Assembly: GCA_030843315.1 (NCBI GenBank)
Contig: JAUUPT010000028.1
Location: forward strand, 1 to 48,740
DNA from: Bacteroidaceae bacterium
GTDB lineage: Bacteria; Bacteroidota; Bacteroidia; Bacteroidales; Bacteroidaceae
Length of the DNA: 48,740 bases
Reading direction: 5' to 3'
The position numbers and the translations under genes were made by a program. The stretch's first letter is position 1, and every line of letters starts with the position of its first letter. The notes beneath the pieces were generated by a model that was not told the origin of the DNA, made no database searches, and saw nothing but the letters and a program-made list of their open reading frames with translations. Shown piece by piece: positions 44,963-48,740 of the stretch.

Positions 44963-45772
44963 CTATTTGAGATACTTCCTGTTTACATCTTCCAGAATCT
45001 GCATCTGCTGAATAGCAATTTGGTTAAGGCGAACAAGTCTTTCGTGCTGCGGAAGTCCTTCGTTGATGAATACGGCATTAAGGTTTTCCATATTCGAGAG
45101 ACAAATAAGTTCGTTGACAGAAGCATAGTCGCGTACGTTTCCTTTCAGGTCGGGATGGGCATCGCGCCATTCGAGGGCAGTGACGCCGAACATGGCTACA
45201 TTCAGCACATCGGCTTCGCTGGCATAGATGCGCGAGGCTTGCTGAGGAGTGACTTCTGCCGGGATGAGGTTTTGCTTGATGGCATCGGTGTGGATGCGGT
45301 AGTTTATTTTCGACAACTCCCGCTTTGCACTCCAGCCTATCTGTGCTTGTTCTTGCTCCTTAAGGCGCTGGAACTCTTCAATCAAATAGATTTTAAAAGG
45401 TACGCTTATGGCTGAACCGAATTCAAATGCTATATCCTTATGAGCATAAGTGCCACCGTATTTCCCTTTCTTTACGATGATGCCGATAGCATCTGTCTTT
45501 TCAAGCCATTCCGAAACACTCATTACAAAACTCGGTAATCCGGCTTGTGATTAAAAGTGGTCAAATTCGACCACTTTAAAATTGGGATTGTGAACCATTT
45601 CCCATGTTCCAAGAAATTCAAGTGTATATCGGTTGCGCAACCAATTTTTTATTATATCTGCTGCACGGCTTTCGCTTTCTTTGGCATTTGCCATATCTGT
45701 CAACGAAATGTAATCTAAAGCGTTTACTGATACAACTGTTATTCCTTTGTTCTGAACTATTATTTTGGCCAT
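44963..45772 (-). pseudogene. KilA-N domain gene interrupted by one in-frame stop
   Basis: The upstream piece (45772-45551) has the start of a KilA-N domain (MAKIIVQNKGITV, YISLTDMAN, IKNWLRNRYTLEFLGTWE). It ends at TAA (45553-45551), immediately after FKVVEFDHF. The frame continues without shift through SQAGLPSFV into the second piece (from the ATG at 45523, SVSEWLEKTDAIGIIVKKGK, GTYAHKDIAFEFGSAI), which ends at 44963. The joined 269 codons would make one KilA-N protein with a C-terminal helical region. The break needs only one base change (probably AAA to TAA). KilA-N proteins bind DNA and are common in phages and mobile islands. Confidence 0.85.
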
Positions 45773-45901
45773 CTTATCTCCTTTTGTTTAAATGCCTGTA
45801 AAGGTAATTCTTTTTCTATAATTTCCAACACAATCTTTCAAAGTACGCTTTTGGTTTCTAATATTTGATGTGTGTCACTGGTAGCAGGGTTTATAAATCA
45901 T

Positions 45902-46753
45902 TTACTCTACCGCCACATCGTTGTTTCCCCCTTCCTGCCATTCTGTAATGCTGGTGGTGGCGGTGACAGATACCTTTACTGTTGGATCGGTTGGGGTGGA
46001 CGGATCATCCGGCTTTGTTATTACTCCTTCTCCCGGTAATATGCGCACTTTGAGGCTTTGATTGATGCCTACATCCAGGGTGCGATCCATATAGTAGGTG
46101 TATTGAGTATTTCCGGTCTCGTATTGAAAGAGGAGATCACCTTTTTGGAAGGTTTGGGGCAGGATGGTGAGGATGATGCTCCGGTTTTCTTTTAAGGAGT
46201 GTGTATATGAGGTTTTATTGCCGCTTGCGGTTTTTATGGTGGCAGTACGGAAATCTACTTCGGCGGTGGGTGCCAGGTAGAGGTCGATGGTGTTGTTCAA
46301 GGTGTAACCGTCTTCGCAATCCAGTTTGAGGCGGGCAAGGCGGTGCTTCACGTTGACGGCTTTGTTCTCTGCGGGGGCAAAGCCGAGTTGCAGGCCTTTG
46401 GGGTAGCGGGATAGATCGCTTTGTCTGAGGGTAACGATGGCGTTGCGCATGTCGATGGGCGGAATGGAGGCAGTGAGCAGGGTTATCCCGTTTAAGGAAG
46501 GAGAGGTAGAGTTGCTTTTCCATTCCCAACGGTTGCTGGCTGCATCTTTGCATACGACGTCTTGGCTGAACGTAGCGTAAGGGGAGTCCGTTGAACTGAG
46601 TCCTGCAATGGTTGCCTCTGTACCTACGGCAGCGCGGGTGAGGACAGGGAGCCAGTTGTCGGACTCAGTGGCTTCGGGAACTTCGGACACATCGCGGCTA
46701 CAACCCGTAACGAGGAGACAAAGAGATAAGATATAGAGTAATGTATATTTCAT
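45902..46753 (-). CDS. Fimbrillin-family lipoprotein
   Basis: A 283-residue lipoprotein (start at 46753, MKYTLLYIL; lipobox LVTGC). The mature N-terminus has a short Thr/Ala stretch with VLTRAAVGTEATIAGL, as in fimbrillin-type proteins cut by Rgp-like proteases at Arg. Two beta-sandwich domains follow (KHRLARLKLDCEDGY and ILTILPQTFQKGDLLFQY motifs). It ends with a Pro/Thr-rich tail and ITEWQEGGNNDVAVE. Probably a fimbrial subunit or anchor on the cell surface. It follows the small acidic ORF on the minus strand, with a solo repeat arm between them. The longer frame starts within that repeat and is not used. Confidence 0.75.
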   Translation of the reverse strand: MKYTLLYILSLCLLVTGCSRDVSEVPEATESDNWLPVLTRAAVGTEATIAGLSSTDSPYATFSQDVVCKDAASNRWEWKSNSTSPSLNGITLLTASIPPIDMRNAIVTLRQSDLSRYPKGLQLGFAPAENKAVNVKHRLARLKLDCEDGYTLNNTIDLYLAPTAEVDFRTATIKTASGNKTSYTHSLKENRSIILTILPQTFQKGDLLFQYETGNTQYTYYMDRTLDVGINQSLKVRILPGEGVITKPDDPSTPTDPTVKVSVTATTSITEWQEGGNNDVAVE

Positions 46754-46756
46754 AAA

Positions 46757-46787
46757 AATCTGTGTTAATCTGTGTAATCTGTGGTGA
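46757..46787. repeat. Solo arm of the CACAGATTACACAGATT repeat
   Basis: This 31-nt stretch matches the right arm at 40581-40611 with one difference. No partner arm lies near. It sits between the fimbrillin gene start and the small ORF. Confidence 0.75.
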
Positions 46788-46791
46788 GCCA

Positions 46792-46956
46792 TTATCCCGG
46801 GAACACCACATCCCCGTCCCCATCTCCGAACGGATCGTCTTCTACTGTTGACACAAAGCCGTATTCTATGGCTACTTCGATGATGGTTACTTCGGGGGAT
46901 TCATAGGAATTATTCATATGTTCGAGGTGCTTTTGGTTGTTCATAATGCGATTCAT
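46792..46956 (-). CDS. Small acidic ORF in the fimbrillin cluster
   Basis: A 54-residue frame from the ATG at 46956, one base after the stop of the upstream fimbrillin-type gene (TAAAATG). The N-terminal half has basic and Asn residues (MNRIMNNQKHLEHMNN). The middle reads SPEVTIIEVAIEYGF, and the C-terminus is acidic with EDDPFGDGDGDVVF. Small proteins ending this way occur in Bacteroides surface-lipoprotein clusters. No signal peptide is seen. Tight coupling and protein-like composition support a real gene; function unknown. Confidence 0.6.
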   Translation of the reverse strand: MNRIMNNQKHLEHMNNSYESPEVTIIEVAIEYGFVSTVEDDPFGDGDGDVVFPG

Positions 46957-46957
46957 T

Positions 46958-48589
46958 TTAGAAAGTTAGGATGGTACGGACGTAACATGGTCTTATCCAA
47001 TGCTGATCACTAGCTACATATTTAGCAGAATTGCTTTGCCCTTGTACATAGCCGAATATATTATAATCCGGTGCATTCGTACCTGTATTAGGGTTCGAAC
47101 CATTAATCTGATAATACCAGACGTCTGTGTTGTGAAGTGGACTTGACGACCAATAGCGACTGTTATTTCTGGTCTCTATAAACTTATTGCCACCGGCAAC
47201 CACCAAAAGTTCCGATAGTCCTTCACATTCAATAAAGTCCGTTAGTTGCTGAATGGAAGGTAGATACCAACCGCTGCTTGCAGTAGGAGCAGCAGGAAAA
47301 GCCGAATTCTCTATAGGCTTATAATCGGAAGCAACTTTGAAAGCCCAATAATGATTTGCCCAAGCAACGTCTATGTTTACATTCTTGTATGCCTCTAATC
47401 CACGGATAATTTTTGTATTCTTGTAACCGTCATATTGAGGCAGACAATTCACATACATACTCACTGCTATACCTTTCACTTCTTCAACCACGCCCCATGC
47501 CCCTGAACGGGTATCAGCATCTTTCAATGCCCCCACATATCCATGAATGGAATTAAGTTTATTTTCATAATCTGCCACCTTGTCCGCCTCCCCCACACCT
47601 ACTTTGAACACAATGCCGATACAATTGAACTCCCTTACTTTTTCTCCCATTTCTTTGGGTACCAGGAATCCCTTTCCTGTAGAGGTCATGCAATAGAAAT
47701 CTCCTTTCTGCATCAAGGCGGTGGTATACGTCCCGCCTTCTATCGTTTGGGCGTAAGCGTATCGGGTATTAGCTGCCGGCGAATTAGGAATGTTCAATAC
47801 TTTTTTGTAGGTCGTACTGTTAGTTTCATCGGTGTAGGTGTAAAAGGAGTGTACCTCGCCTCCCGCAAAATTGTTAGGAAGGATATACCTATAACTGCCA
47901 TCTTCGGCGGAGTAGGGATAGTATCTTTTGTCACCGATTATAAAACTGACATCGGAGATATGGGATTTGGTTTTTATCACCGTACTATTTCCGTCATCCA
48001 ACGTATACTGCACGTCCGGATGAATGGAAACGGAGGAATGGACATGCTTCAACTCTACGTTCAATATCTTTAGAGGTACGCCCTTGTTATCCGAAGTCCA
48101 CACCATCAGGTCGGATGCACGATAGTCGGCTTCAAGCCGCTGGTTCTCTTTCACAGGGAATTTGGATTTTAAGCCTTCTGTACCGTCGATAGTAGTTACT
48201 CCGTCAACATCCGTGCTATATGGGTAATAGACAATATAACTGACATTGGTCAGCGTATAATCATAGTAATAGATGCTTTTGCCGGTAGTTTCGGTATTTA
48301 CTGTCTCTTCGTCGAAACTCCAATTAGTTCCGTCGTATACATATGGCAGGTTATTAGCTACTGCAACATTGTTTACCAGCACAATAACCCCTATGCGGTC
48401 GCCCTCTTCAAAAGTTATTGCACTGCCATTATCGGCAATGCGGGTGCCGGGTGTACCATTCATGACGAAATCACCGGCGCTGACGCTCAATTTCAACGAT
48501 TCTGTCTGTTGCAAAATGTGTTCCGTATCATCCTCGCAACAAGATAGAAGCAGAATGAAGGATAGAAATATAGTTATCAGTTTCATCAT
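46958..48589 (-). CDS. Fimbrillin-like lipoprotein with C-terminal Fib-succ/C-type-lectin-like domain
   Basis: A 543-residue lipoprotein (start at 48589, MMKLITIFL; lipobox LLSC). The N-terminal half (about 25-290) is fimbrillin-like: FVMNGTPGTRIADNG with the Arg, ITFEEGDRIGVIVL, a YDGTNWSFDEE motif. The C-terminal third (about 290-543) looks like the DUF1566/FISUMP-type C-lectin fold: GWYLPSIQQLTDFIE, SRYWSSSPLHNTDVW and the end WIRPCYVRTILTF. Such ends are binding surfaces, and in some Bacteroides are targets of diversity-generating retroelements. The partial gene upstream has a similar C-terminus, so this is a tandem family. Role in adhesion is inferred. Confidence 0.75.
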   Translation of the reverse strand: MMKLITIFLSFILLLSCCEDDTEHILQQTESLKLSVSAGDFVMNGTPGTRIADNGSAITFEEGDRIGVIVLVNNVAVANNLPYVYDGTNWSFDEETVNTETTGKSIYYYDYTLTNVSYIVYYPYSTDVDGVTTIDGTEGLKSKFPVKENQRLEADYRASDLMVWTSDNKGVPLKILNVELKHVHSSVSIHPDVQYTLDDGNSTVIKTKSHISDVSFIIGDKRYYPYSAEDGSYRYILPNNFAGGEVHSFYTYTDETNSTTYKKVLNIPNSPAANTRYAYAQTIEGGTYTTALMQKGDFYCMTSTGKGFLVPKEMGEKVREFNCIGIVFKVGVGEADKVADYENKLNSIHGYVGALKDADTRSGAWGVVEEVKGIAVSMYVNCLPQYDGYKNTKIIRGLEAYKNVNIDVAWANHYWAFKVASDYKPIENSAFPAAPTASSGWYLPSIQQLTDFIECEGLSELLVVAGGNKFIETRNNSRYWSSSPLHNTDVWYYQINGSNPNTGTNAPDYNIFGYVQGQSNSAKYVASDQHWIRPCYVRTILTF

Positions 48590-48600
48590 TTATACGGAGT

Positions 48601-48740
48601 TTAAAAGGTTAATACAGTACGGATATAGTATTTGGTAGTTTTCGCTATAGAATAGGGGGTACCGTTACTCACCTGAACACGCCAGGCATTAGTGTTGCTT
48701 GCTTCGCTACTCGACCAATAGTAGTTATTAACAAGGGCAC
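48601..48740 (-). CDS. 3' end of a paralogous surface protein (cut by window edge)
   Basis: The last 45 codons of a minus-strand gene that continues past 48740. The peptide includes NNYYWSSSEASNTNAW and ends YYIRTVLTF before TAA (48603-48601). It matches the C-terminal YWSSS and RTILTF pattern of the next gene, so both carry the same lectin-like domain. The gap between the genes is 11 nt, indicating an operon. Confidence 0.7.
   Translation of the reverse strand, partial: ALVNNYYWSSSEASNTNAWRVQVSNGTPYSIAKTTKYYIRTVLTF

Overview
The window reads as chromosomal DNA of a gut Bacteroides-type bacterium (Bacteroides/Phocaeicola). The evidence is a SusC/SusD pair with SusE-like and surface-amylase lipoproteins, fimbrillin-family lipoproteins, a Na+-pumping decarboxylase operon, the pheS/nth/pgk block, promoters of the Bacteroidota type (-7 box TAnnTTTG, -33 box TTTG), and mostly A/T-rich leaders in place of strong Shine-Dalgarno sequences. 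No tRNA, rRNA, CRISPR array, insertion sequence or integrase was seen.

Layout. 0.5-4.6 kb: an HU-like DNA-binding protein with a long leader, then a three-gene biotin-dependent Na+ pump (oadG, oadA, oadB). 4.7-10.1 kb (minus strand): a tripartite RND efflux operon (adaptor, RND pump, TolC-like channel). 10.4-30.0 kb: an alpha-glucan (maltodextrin/starch) utilisation locus. A minus-strand operon encodes a LacI-type regulator, an SLC45-like sugar transporter and a GH65 maltose-phosphorylase-like enzyme. Plus-strand genes encode a GH53 lipoprotein, SusC, SusD, SusE-like, an esterase-GH13 fusion, an EreA/ChaN-like secreted protein, a small Cys-rich lipoprotein and a GH13 lipoprotein with starch-binding modules. 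30.0-33.9 kb: a FemAB/GNAT-like protein, then a nitroreductase, small membrane protein, DUF2520, KdsC-like and Maf cluster. 33.9-41.7 kb (minus): TPR protein, porin, pgk, nth, MFS and pheS. 41.9-44.2 kb: an Fsr-type MFS pump and a DUF1016/YhcG nuclease-like gene. 44.3-48.7 kb (minus): Hsp20, a KilA-N gene broken by one stop codon, and a fimbrillin-type surface-protein cluster with a small acidic ORF, running off the right edge.

Most interesting: three plus-strand promoters of the glucan locus (upstream of GH53, susC and the lipoprotein GH13) each carry a LacI-like operator sharing GTGCAAACG. In all three the site starts exactly 69 nt before the TAnnTTTG -7 box, and all three lack a good -33 TTTG. 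The lacI promoter instead has a consensus TTTG-N20-TACCTTTG. This fixed geometry suggests that the LacI-family protein acts as an activator from about 70 nt upstream, uniting the three units, including an unexpected GH53 'galactanase', in one regulon. Other points are a family of CACAGATTACACAGATT inverted repeats (two palindromic pairs and one solo arm), a 49-nt inverted repeat pair, a perfect 20-bp hairpin inside the GH65 operon, and a 22-nt tandem repeat upstream of susC.
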